Source: Todiramphus chloris collaris
Taxonomy: Eukaryota; Chordata; Aves; Coraciiformes; Alcedinidae
DNA: 64,000 nucleotides
Direction of reading: 5' to 3'
Assembly (NCBI GenBank): GCA_025345505.1
Contig: JANVCC010000025.1
Span: 1,162,971 to 1,226,970 of the forward strand
Made by a program: the position numbers and the translations under genes. Within the stretch, counting starts at the first letter, position 1; each line of letters starts with the position of its first letter. Shown piece after piece: positions 36,132 to 46,949 of this stretch. Below the pieces are notes generated by a model. The model saw only the letters and a program-made list of their open reading frames with translations, ran no database searches and was not told the origin of the DNA.

Positions 36132-36521
36132 ACTGAGAGAACTCGGGATGTTCAGTTTTGAGAAGAGAAGGCTGAGAGGGGATCTTATTAATGTCTATAA
36201 ATATCTGAGGGGTGGGTGTCAAATGGAAGGGGCCAGTCTCTTTTCTGTAGTGCCCAGCAACAGGACAAGGAACAGTGGGTATCAACTTGAGAGCAGAAGG
36301 TTCCACCTCAACATGAGGAGGAACTTCTTCACTGTGAGAGTGACAGAGCCTGGAACAGACTGCCCAGGGAGGTTGTGGAGTCTCCTGATCTGGAGATTTT
36401 CAAGACCCACCTGGATCTGTTCCTGTGTGGCCTACCCTGGGTGATCCTGCTCTGGCAGGGAGGTTGGATTCGATGATCTCCAGAGGTGCCTTCCAATCCC
36501 TACCATTCTATGATTCTATGA
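36132..36521 (+). mobile_element. CR1 LINE, 5'-truncated, relatively well preserved
   Basis: About 390 bp with a clean tail, CCATTCTATGATTCTATGA (36503-36521). The frame from 36148 keeps the ORF2 C-terminal motif FSFEKRRLRGDLINVYKYL and the later RNFFTVRVTE. It then loses frame where the sequence reads GAGCCTGGAACAG, which looks like a one-base loss relative to other CR1 copies. This copy has fewer disruptions per length than the other CR1 copies here, suggesting it is among the younger insertions. It starts within the last ~0.4 kb of the parent element and cannot code for a working protein. Confidence 0.93.
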
Positions 36522-39500
36522 ATGCAATCACTATCAAGCACTAACTTTGCCTGGCTAGCTAATTTTTGGAGACAGCCACTCTAATCAAAAGAGCCAGGAA
36601 ATGAAGACTAAGAACAGCTGCTATGAGACTTATGGAAAACCTATACCCTGGCAATTGCTTTCCGTTTCAGAAAGCGTTCAGTTTTCTCTGGATAGTCGCA
36701 TCAAATGAAGAAGAACCACAAAATCTGGTCTTGTAGTACAGGCACCAAAAATACCTCTGTGAATGACCTGGTGATCATGAGTAAGATCTTACAAGATGCT
36801 GTGAAATCCCTTGGAACTGAGACAAAGTGGAGGCAGCAACCACCCATCATAACATGCTCAGTTCTCTGCAGAGGTCAGAGCTTTTGAGATTGCTCAGGAC
36901 AGGGATCCTAAACCTGATGCTGTTGCTCTGTAGGAAAACACCAGCTTGCCTACACAAATCCATATTCTGCATCGTGCTCACTTTCACGCAGGACTAGAGT
37001 CACAGAAACCCATGTGACACTTCAATTAGCAAGGGTTATTGACATGAAAGGTGTGGGCTCAAGACCTGAAAGCATGAGGATCCACATCCTCTTACACAGT
37101 CAGTTCATTTTTTTCTATCGTTTGTGGGGGAGAAAGAGCAATTTTCAAAGCAATACACTTATTGCACTGTGATTTGAATTTGCATAATAAAAGCATTTGC
37201 TTTTTAAAGCGTATATTAATCCTTAGAAGGGAGAGAAAGTGAATGTTCTAATATTATTCAAGATAGCTAGACACAGTTCCATTATTTTAATTTACATTTT
37301 ATTGGGTTTTTGCTTTGGTAAAGAAACACATGTTATAACTAATCACAGTTCTAATTACTGCCTGATTCTATCTTTTATTACTGCTAAAATTTCTATTAAG
37401 GGAATGAAAGAAACTAATAGGAGCATTAAAGGATCAATAGGAAATATTGCTTACATAGAAGTTGCATTGTATAAACTTCAACTCAACAGTCAGGATCAAA
37501 AGAATTCTTTGGAAACAGAAAATAACGCATTCATTCCACTTAGGAAAGAACATGAACTGATTTAAAGGCTATCCACAAGAAGAATTCTTTTTAATTTCAT
37601 TCCTCTGACAGCAATAGGCAAACTAAAAACACAACGAAATTTGGAATATCCTTCCATCTCCACACTTCTAATGCTCTTCATATAGAGAGTCTGAAGAGCT
37701 TTAAAGTATGTCATTAAGATGCACGTGACAATTCTGCATATAAAGAACATGGGGATGTGGCTGTCTATTAATATTCTTAATACTTTTTAAAACCTCAAAT
37801 TCCATACCGATTTCAAATCCAAATGCAAAATTTAATGAGAAGCTGGTACGATCTACCAATGGGCAGCACCAGCAGCCCACCAGCATCAAGTTCCAGAACA
37901 TATAAGGAAAAACATCTAGGTAGTGCATTTCAAAGCACAGCTCGTGCAGATGCAGTCCCTGCCCCACGACACCAAGAGAAAAAACCAGAAGGGACGTTGG
38001 GTACAAACATAGGAGTGATGCAGGTGCCCAAAATCAACATCAAGGGATTTCTGGATCTGTTCAGACTATTACTTACCTAAAAATCTCTCTTTCTCTCTCT
38101 TTTCTGGTTCTCCAGTGAACTTTGCTATGTTCTCTTTCTTCAAAAGTCTTCAAAAAAGTAAATCTTTGAAGGCTAGAAAAGAAATTAAAAAAACCACAAA
38201 CCAATTAGTGCTCAAAATATTTCAGCCCCAAGAGCCAACTCATCTGTCTTGGTCACTGCCTGTGATTGTTCCCTCCTCTTCCCACAGGTCAAAACGTCAA
38301 AGTCTTGCTACCCTCCCACACCTCGATTCAGGTTGTCTTAAGGGAAATTTATGTAGGAACTCTGGCATCACCCAAACCAGTCAGTCTCAGCATAATCAAC
38401 CTGCTCAAGGTGAAAGATCTCAGAGATAGATTTCAAAGCCTTCTCTATACAGGCACCATGAATTATGGCTCACCACACTTCAGCACTGCACACCAAGAGA
38501 TGTTTTACAGCTTTCTGTGCAGGCATGTTTCACTAGCTCATGTAGTCAACTAAGGAATCGATGGGCAGTGGGCTTGGTGGTGAGTTAGCCCTGTTAAGAG
38601 ATACAAACTGTGCCCACAGGGAGCTGGCCCAGTTCTGCACAAGGTTTTCAAGGTAAATCAGAGTGTCTGATGAATACAGTCTACTTCCCATGTAGGTCAC
38701 CTGTAATCAAACGGGGCCAGCACTGAGTATGGAGAAACAGGGTATAAAAAATACACATAATCACCCCAAGAGGGCTGGAGTTCCCCAGAGGGTGTAACAC
38801 CCATTCCAGCTGCAGCAGGACCTCTTTCTGAGCTTTCTTATGAGCTGGGATACTGCAAGAACAAGAAAAAGATACTCCAGGAGCCAAGGTGGAGGCAGTA
38901 GGGTTTGAGCTGAATTTAAGGATCCCTGATTCTACACCATGTTGCAGAGGCAGCCCTGAAGTATGCTCTCCAGAGCCTCCTTTGATGCCTTTTATTCAAG
39001 CTTTCTCACTATCAAGTGTTTCCCAGCTTGTACCCCAGGAAATGGAAACTTGACCTTAAGAAAGGAAGGGGAAAACGACCCCGAAACTATTCAATACACA
39101 TATTAGCAGACTGAGAAAGCTCAAGTACTCTGTGGTGAAATGGACTGAGCTCGAAACAGCGTTGCCAGCAATAAAAACAGAAGTCCTTTTGTTTCTGCTA
39201 CTGAAAGGACTAGTAATTCTGCTGGTTTTGAAAGAAAGACAGGATTTAAAGGGATGCTGCAAGCCAGCACACAACGCTTATAAAATAGAACCAAATCAGG
39301 GTGACAGTCAACAGAAAACTTGACACCAGAGCAGAGCGAATTTTTTCTAATAGAATGTCATCATTCTGCCTATTTTCTGTTTCCCACAAGGACAGAGATC
39401 TTCCTGCGTCAAGTAGGATTGATACTTAAAGTCAAAGACCTCCAATATTCTCAAATATATATATATATTCTACAGCCTAGTAAACAAGTAATACTGTGTA

Positions 39501-41785
39501 TTTTAGATAAGCAAGTCACATCCATGAAGTAGCACACAGCTGACAAGTCCTAAATCATAACATCCTCAAAAGTGAATACAACACAACTTGTAAAGACCAT
39601 GCAAAAAGTGAAGGAAGACATTTAGGTCACAAACCTACCTGAGTGAAAGCTTAGAATGAGTGAAAATAGAAAAAAAAAAAAATTTTTGGGGGGCTTCCTC
39701 TTTAGAATAAGGTAAGAATATTCTAAGTACAGCATATACCCAGCAATGGTCTGTCTTGAACTACATATTTTTTAACTCTAAAAATTTGCTTGCATAAACA
39801 GCGTGCCAATGCCGATCTTTTGGTTTGCACTGGGAGGGTTGTCTTTTCACCAAAAATAAAAATGATTATGACTGTATACTGAATTTCAGTACATTTTTAT
39901 TTGAAATTTCTATTTGAATTTCCAAACGGATTGTTATCCTCTCCCTTGAACAGCTGCCATTTCTCGAATATTACACGACAGACAATCTGGAAAGCAATAC
40001 TCAAAATGATATTTTGCAGTAAATTGTGCTTTGCAGAGGTCAAAGGGATAGTTTTCACAAAGCTCTGATTGGAATAATTTTTTATACAGTCTCTTTTTTT
40101 AGGTTATGCTCTTTCTTCTCATATCGTATTTAAAAACAAATACCGCTTTCTGATTGCAGACTACCAAGCAGGATAAATGGAATGTAAGGAGTCAATTAAA
40201 AGAAATCAGCAACTGATTAACCTCAAGCCGGTAAAGACGCTCATCAGAAAACTGTTTAGTTTGAAAACAAAGAAAACAGAACTTTAACAGTCTCTTTTGG
40301 CCACTCGCATCACAGAAAAATGGAAACAAAATGTTATCACTTAAAAATGACATACTTTGCTTAACCTCTGCTCCAGAGGGACATTATATGGCTAAAACTA
40401 CAGGCTGAAGGTAACCCAGCGGGACACAGTTTATAGCTGCTGCACGAGACTTTTCATCAAAGGAAAACAACGTCATTACAAGCGCGGTCCGGGCTTGGCA
40501 ATAAGGCAGCAGCAGGTGTGAATGCAATCCAGCCAAGGCTGCCCCGAACCCATTTGTTCCTCTTGTTTGCTCTTACTGTTCCCATACAGAATCTGTTCCT
40601 CCCGACACTGCCCCTGTTTATAAGAACCCAGCAAATTATTGGCTTCTGTGTGCAACTCTAAGACATCTGTTTTCGTCTTTTGTCGCTATATCTTTTTTTT
40701 TCTTTTCAGGATTCGGTTGCCTGGAACTAAGCCAAGATCTGGTCTCAATAAAACCAGTGGATTAATTTACTCCGATAATAATTATAAAGGATTTTTTTGG
40801 GGGGGGGAGGGGGGGGAGGGTGGAGGAGAACATGAAGGGGATTGATTCAATATTGTGCAGCGTTTCAGGCAACACCCTACTCTGTTGGTACAGGGATCTT
40901 CATCTACAAACATTTTATCATTGTCTAAATGATACTTCTATAAATCACTGGGTTTCGAGCAACAAAGAGTATATATATATGTGTAGAAGGAACACTGAAA
41001 ATGCTGGCAATGATTGCACTTCAACCTCTCTGTGTTTCCTCGCATTTGCAGAATCACTTTGCCAGTCTCTTAATAGTTACAAATAACACGCCAAGGGTAC
41101 AACTTTAAGATCAAACCCTAAATTTTTCTTGCCCATCCGCTTTTAGCCTTTATGCCTTTAGCTGTTACCTCTGTTCTTGTTTTCTGTTCCATATTTGGAT
41201 TATTACAGGATTTCATATTTCACAAACTGGGCTCCCAGTTTGCCCTCCCCTCTTTCCCAACCCTGCCTTATGCCTTGTCCACTAACTAAAGTCCACAAGT
41301 TCCAACACAGCACCAAACACTTCACTGCCATGAACTGACACCAGTTACAGATGCTGCCCTACAGCAGGAAGCCAGTGATGTTTTACTCCAGGCTATGTCT
41401 AAATTGTTGCAATTAAAAAAGCCATACAAGGAGATACTGAGATTAAAAGTAGGTGGTCCAAGATTCATCTGCACTAATGTCAGTAATGAGAGTTTTCATT
41501 TCTGAAGGATGCTTGTGCCTGGATAGCTATTTTTAAGGATGTTTTGTTTTGGTTTAAGTTTATGGGAATTGCAGAGACAATATTTTTACAAGAAAATGTT
41601 TCAAAATAGCGGGTAATGTATTTTAACTACATAAATTTTGCATGCAGAGCCCGAATGTTTTACACAGTTTCAATGATCCACACTGTAACAGCTTAAACAA
41701 AGACAATCACATGGGCTTAATAAAGTCAGTGGCAATAAAAAAGAAAAGCTTTACTTTAACAGGAAAATATTTATATTGGAAGCAA
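36522..41785. other. Single-copy non-coding sequence
   Basis: About 5.3 kb with no recognised gene or CR1. It contains a short TA repeat near 39455-39469, an A-run/T-run/G-run junction at 39669-39693, a candidate conserved block at 40440-40640, a splice-acceptor-like pyrimidine tract ending in CAG at 40707-40709, an AATAAA at 40747-40752, and the G-rich run at 40799-40820. Open frames are up to 108 codons with no known motif. Confidence 0.55.
40799..40827 (+). repeat. G-rich run, potential G-quadruplex
   Basis: G9, A, G8, A, GGG, T, GG, A, GG: enough closely spaced G-tracts for a quadruplex on the plus strand. Like the run at 60-82, it is simple sequence and may vary in length. Confidence 0.75.
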
Positions 41786-41826
41786 TAATTATATGGCACT
41801 TTTCATGCCCAGAAGTGCTTTTTAAG
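41786..41826 (-). repeat. Possible MIR-like 3'-end remnant, reverse orientation
   Basis: TTATATGGCACTTTTCATGC (41789-41808), followed by AGAAGTGCTTTTTAAG (41811-41826), resembles the reverse of the terminal segment of sauropsid MIR-type SINEs, recalled as 'TATAGCGCTTTTCATC ... AAAGCGCTTTACAAA'. It lies 30 bases left of a MIR-like piece in the opposite orientation. Confidence 0.35.
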
Positions 41827-41857
41827 TGTCATCCGGTGGTTTGCTCAAAAGACCGAA

Positions 41858-42052
41858 AGCCAGGATTGGATTTCTCCTCCCTGCTGCCACTAGCTTGCTG
41901 TGTGGCCTTGGACCAAGCCCTTCCTGGTGGATTTTCAGCAATGCCAGGCACTCATCCCCACAGCACTGAACAATCAGACCATCAATTGCCTTGGGCCTCA
42001 TTTCTTCCACCTGTAAAATGAGATTACTCTATTTTGCAAGGCTGTCAGGAAC
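41858..42052 (+). repeat. MIR-like ancient SINE remnant, forward orientation
   Basis: The landmarks appear in MIR order. CTGCTGCCACTAGCTTGCTG (41881-41900) leads into TGTGGCCTTGGACCAAGCCC (41901-41920), then GGGCCTCATTTCTTCCACCT (41993-42012), GTAAAATGAGATTA (42013-42026) and TTGCAAGGCTGTCAGGAAC (42034-42052). About 60 bases between the second and third landmarks do not fit the family and look like an insertion or a heavily diverged part. The copy is very old and inactive. Confidence 0.6.
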
Positions 42053-45000
42053 GTCCATTGGTATTTGTAGGATTGTCTGGAGATCCTCAGGTAAGAGAAG
42101 GCTACAATAATCTGGCTTTATTTACGGCAACGTTACAATGCTCCCCGTGCCAAAGACCTGACGTTGCTCCCTGAGGTGAAGCGGAGCTGCCCTTAAGCGT
42201 AGGAAATAGGAAGTGGGATAGAAGTGAAGTAACAGTGTTGCCCTATACCCCAGCAGCTCCACTGCACTAGATCCTGAGAGACACGGTGGGAAGCTGGAAG
42301 CAAGCATAACCTTGACTTCTCTCCCTCTCCACCTCCAGCCCTCATCACTCTGCCATGGGCAGAGAAGGGCAGTAGCGAGTCAGGCAGCTCCTCTTCATCA
42401 CCACTTCATGGCATTCTTCATTGGAAACCCCCAGCTTGCCTCCTTGGTGTTTCTCAGACCAGGTCATGGAGCCACCGCTTTCACTGCCTTCACCATTTGG
42501 CAGCCCTTTGGAAGCTGGCCTGTCCCTTTACACTCAGGATATGAAGCACTCGACAGCTCTCCAAGCTAGCAGCCGGTCTTGGTGCTCTTACACTAGTAAT
42601 GTGTTCAGGTAAAGTCCTTCTCAGCTGGGCACAGCCCCTCTTCCACCCTGCCCTGCAGCAGAAGCTTAGGTTCCACTAAGTGTGGGTACCTCACAGCTGT
42701 CCCAACCGAGGCAACAGGCTCTAGAAATGGAGAGGACTTCTTCCCACTCCTGAACAAAATAAAAGAGGGAACGCACCAGTACATCACAGCAGGGAGCCGC
42801 AAACTGAGTACCTGCCACCTGCTGAGGAACGTGGCACACTGCTGCTTCATCGCTTCAGGACCTCACAAATACACAGAATTTTCCAGAAAAAAAGAAATAA
42901 AAACATTTTTTTAAAGGCCACTATAGCCTGGAAGGTAAGAAAGAAGCCAGAGCTAGCTCTCCAGCGTGGGCTCCCACAAGAACCCCTGCTCCGTTGGTAT
43001 GGCAGACTAGAAAGAGGACACTGTAAAAAAAGGACAATGTAAATGGAAACTAATTAAAACCCAGCTCACACACAAAGGCCGCTGGAATGCACGGGATCAA
43101 TTTTCATTGTTGTCACTACAGCAGAGCCAGAGAACTTCAAAGGCTTTTTATCAGATTCTCCAAGGCACATAAGAACTAGGTTCCAAAACCACCTCTCCTA
43201 AATCCCCTCTCCTCCCAGGCAAATTTGGTATCTAGCTACGGCCTTGGCACAGCCAAGTCCTTATTCAGTATGGAAATGGATCTACTGGAGTCTCTCTCTC
43301 TTCTCCTGTTCTTCCTCCAGGCACAGAAAGGCACCTGATTTGTTTAGGCTATTTAATCAACTTCCAACCACTATCTTCTTCCAAGTTCTAATTCTCTATT
43401 TCCTCTTCTCTAAAGTTCAGCAGTTAATTCCCACATGTCCAAAGAGCCCAACTTTCCATCCTGAGCTTTTATCCCGTTTTCAGCTCTTGGTAACTACCCA
43501 AGTTAACTTCCTTCTTGCCCTGAGCAACCAATAAATCCTCTCACACCCAGCCTCTCAACGTTGCAGCCTGCTTGTCTTACTTGACAGGAAAAGCTGCTAG
43601 TGCCTGACCTACGTATCTGGAGAAGTCTGGAGTGGAGAATTGGTTTCTACCACAGTTACTGGGGACATTCAATAATCTTTTTCATGACAGTTTAATAGTC
43701 ATATAGACACCTCTGTATTATTCTGATATCTTTAGGTTCACGATTCCTGCAAAAGAACTGACATGTTAAATATCCCAGTTATTTAGCACAAGATCCTTTG
43801 TATACCACAAAATGTATGTGAAACCACGATGACTTGAAATGACTTTAATAAAAGGGACACTCAAGGCTTATGAGGCTTTGATTTTCATTTTCACTAAGGC
43901 CCTGACTGTACTCAGGCAGAATAAAATGAGAGTAAATGGAATATAGACATGCCTTGTGCTCACTTTAAACAGCCATTACACAAATGAGGAGTCCCCCTGT
44001 CTGGTAAAAAGAGAAGTTGAACAGTTTACCACACGATGACAAGTAGTCCTTTCTCCAGCAATGAAGGTCTATTATCCTGCTGCACAAGCACCTTTCAGCC
44101 AGTCAGTGAAATTGCCGTAGACAGAAAGAAAGGCTCGTTTCTGAGAATACAGCATCACGTATACATTACCCTCAGAAGTGGTTTCTCTTACAAACTCAGG
44201 AGCTATTTTCCCCACACCCACCCACTTTCCTTCTACCCTTCATGGAATCTAACTTGAAAAGGTCTTTTCTTGGTACTCTGGGAGATTTACAGCATTTTAT
44301 TATCTGCTGTTACACTTGCTGTTTCGGTTTGAGGGACACTATTGGTACAATAAAAAATACCAGCGCTGAAAGAGTTGGTGTGACAGGAACGATCAGCAAG
44401 AGCTTAAAATGCCATATCTCTCCAAGATGAAGTGTGTAGTTTAAAGCATACACACAAATGCCCGTGGCATCTATTTTTTGTGTGGGGGTACGGAATAACA
44501 GACTCAGTCTTTGAGAGAGGCCACAAATCAGCGTTTGTAACACGTAACAATAAATGGTCATTTCCAACAGAACCTTTTTACAGCATCACTTCTACATACG
44601 ACGTAGAATATCCTCCTTCTATTTGCATTCAGGCACAGCTACCAATCACTGTATGAGATCTGGCTGTTTGTTGGCTGGTAACTTTAGGAAAAGATTCGTT
44701 TCTCTTTCATAGCTCCGCTTTTTAGGGAGGGGAAAGTTGCTTAAAGAATGTAAATTAACAGCGATGACAATATTCTTAACAATATTTTTTTCACATAAAA
44801 CCATTTTAAGAGGTACAGCCTGAAATCCCAGCAAACATTATTACCCGCGCACTTAGAATTTCAGCGTGATCTTACAATCTCAATCCATTTCTACATGATG
44901 ATGACATTCACTTCTAGGAATTTCCCATTCCCATGGGATGATTACTCATCCCTGAAGAGTGCTGCGAATATGACAACACAATCCAGTTAATACTTGTCTG

Positions 45001-45283
45001 AGTGGTGTATTCTTGCCACAGAACCGCAGCAATTCAGCCTGAGATTACAGGGTTGCAATTTTTTAAAGCCCAACAACCAGATTCTCTCTCTACTTCTGGA
45101 ATTTGGCACTGATGAGAACACAACCGCACACAGCACCTCCTGGTGAAGAATGAGACCATCCTGCTTGAAGACAGTAGGAAGACTGTTGCTGCTTCTTGCC
45201 CACGACACAGAAATTACTCCTTTGTGGATCAGTCTCGCTTTGCTCCTTCCTGCTCTAAAGACACCAGTGAAGGGCTCCCTTTT
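42053..45283. other. Single-copy non-coding sequence
   Basis: No recognised gene or CR1. A possible ancient-repeat scrap lies at 43896-43950. Open frames (up to 96 codons) show no known motif. The piece near 42310-42600 is somewhat richer in C and G but lacks a CpG cluster. Confidence 0.6.
43896..43950. repeat. Possible ancient sauropsid repeat scrap
   Basis: AAGGCCCTGACTGTACTCAG (43896-43915), followed by GCAGAATAAAATGAGAGTAA (43916-43935), resembles an old repeat I recall as 'GGCCCTGATCCTACTCAGGCAAAACTCCCATTG'. It is short and diverged. Confidence 0.25.
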
Positions 45284-45340
45284 TCACTCCAGTTTTACAC
45301 CAGTGACTGCAGTGGAATTACACTGAAATGATTCTAATTC
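45284..45340. repeat. Remnant of an ancient sauropsid interspersed repeat
   Basis: CACTCCAGTTTTACACCAGTG (45285-45305) and CAGTGGAATTACACTGAAATG (45310-45330) resemble the 'CTCCAGATTTACACCAGTG ... CAATGGAGTTACTC' pattern of old bird/turtle repeats. The piece CAGTGGAATTACAC is shared exactly with the remnant at 10698-10752, which supports a common source. Confidence 0.4.
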
Positions 45341-46670
45341 AAGAAGTAAGAGAACAAAGCCCTAATGCTTCCCCTGATCCTGACCACAAAGATGTTAAAA
45401 AAATTTATTTCTTTACATCCCTTTGAAACATAATTCAGTTACTTTGTTTAGTTCAGGAAGATCATATTTAAACTCTTTGTTAACAGCTCAATGCCCAGCT
45501 GGGAGGTGCAAGGCTATGATCAATAGAGTAACCATTCTACAGATGAGTTTCAAGCATTGTCCATTAGGCTTTATGGATTGCTTTTAAAGTGAACTTTAAA
45601 AAAAAAATAACAAGGAAAGAAATTAAAAGACCCACAGTACCATTCTAGTTTCTAAAGTCTGTTACATGATCCTCATTTTGCAGAGCTGGGAGAGAACAAA
45701 CCCCCAGCCTTTGAGACCTAGGCAACTGGTGAGGGCATCGGGCAGCTGGGCCCATGAAAGTCAGACTGTCCCTTCAACCTCACTGCCATTACTATGCTTG
45801 GTTCTCAAAACACCAACAGCCAACTGACGTTATCTCCAAAGGGTACAAAGCCAAAATGTTGCTGCCACTCACGAACAGAGCAGAGAGCCGGGCCCTGTCA
45901 GGCAGTTACTCAATACAGTTGTTTTACTCCCTGCTTAACGGTTCTGATTTTCAAAATCCATTTCACCAGTGAAGAACAATTAGGAGCAAAAATAGAAGCT
46001 CTGAGTTGTTTATTTTGGAAGACAGAATTCCTCAGAACATGTGTTATTTAGGGATTTTTCCAAACTGGCTCAGAAATCCCAATTTCCCTTTGCAAGTGCC
46101 CCCAGATTTGCATGAGCTGGGGCTACACAAACAGCATCTCTTAATTGGATGTGTCTGGTGCAACTCTTGTATGAAAGCACGCGTGGATAAAATCCTGCCT
46201 TATTAAACCTTCCAATGTATCACTGATACATAGAATGAAGTGTATGTTTGTGCAACTTTAAGGATTAATAAGATCTTTTATTTATTCAAGCTATAGTTAA
46301 AAATGCAGTTTTGAGAAGGCACGTGTAAAGTTAAAAGGTGTGCTTCCCCCCCAGCACCTTCACAACTTTAAACCAGTGTCAGTCAGACACCTTGCTGATG
46401 CAATGGGAGGTATCCTTCTTTGCTGACACTAATACTGGGGTGTGGCCATAAGGACTTACATGTCTTTCTCCTGGAAGATGTATAGATCACGTTCAGGAGT
46501 TACAAAGATGCAGCACACACGAGAGGGATTTCACAACCATCGCAAACATTAGTGAATCCATGATCAATTTGGCACTACTCCTGACTGTCATTGTAATGAA
46601 TGGGTCACACTCACAGCTAGACACACACTCCCTGTACCCTATCAGGGGTTCTATGTGTAAGGAATGTTCC
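45341..46670. other. Single-copy non-coding sequence
   Basis: No recognised gene or CR1. An 11-base A-run lies near 45599-45609. A short MIR-like hint (CTCATTTTGCAGAGCTGGGA, 45672-45691) is too weak to call. Open frames are up to 85 codons without known motifs. Confidence 0.6.
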
Positions 46671-46838
46671 AGTGAGACAGTGGTACAGGTTACCCAGGGG
46701 AGCTCCCAGGGACATGTTCACGGCCACGGTGGATGGGGCTTTGAGCAACCTGCTCTACTGGGAGGTGTCCCTGCCCATGGCAGGGGGTTGGAACTAGATG
46801 ATCTTTTAAGGTCCCTTTCCAACCCAAACCATTCTATA
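46671..46838 (+). mobile_element. CR1 LINE 3'-end fragment, forward, internally deleted
   Basis: GGTACAGGTTACCCAGGGGA (46683-46702), then GGGCTTTGAGCAACCTGCTC (46736-46755), then GGGGGTTGGAACTAGATGAT (46783-46802), then CCAACCCAAACCATTCTATA (46819-46838). These are the final ~170 bp of a CR1 subfamily distinct from the copies at 13 and 36 kb. The expected 'GCTGTGGATGCCCC' segment after the first landmark is missing. The open frame over 46560-47072 simply reads through this fragment and is not a gene. The element ends on the plus strand; a second CR1 tail faces it at 46921. Confidence 0.9.
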
Positions 46839-46920
46839 AAATGGAGCAATATCATCTATATAAAACATACATCCACCCCTACACCACTGTGCATTCATGT
46901 ATACAGAGATGAAACCGAAC

Positions 46921-46949
46921 CACAGAATGTATGGGGTTGGAAGGGACCA
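46921..46949 (-). mobile_element. CR1 LINE 3'-terminal scrap, reverse orientation
   Basis: CACAGAATGTATGGGGTTGG (46921-46940) followed by AAGGGACCA (46941-46949) is the reverse complement of a CR1 3' end (TCCCTTCCAACCC...CATTCTGTG). Only about 29 bases remain. It lies 82 bases from the forward fragment at 46671-46838, so the two tails point toward each other. Confidence 0.7.
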
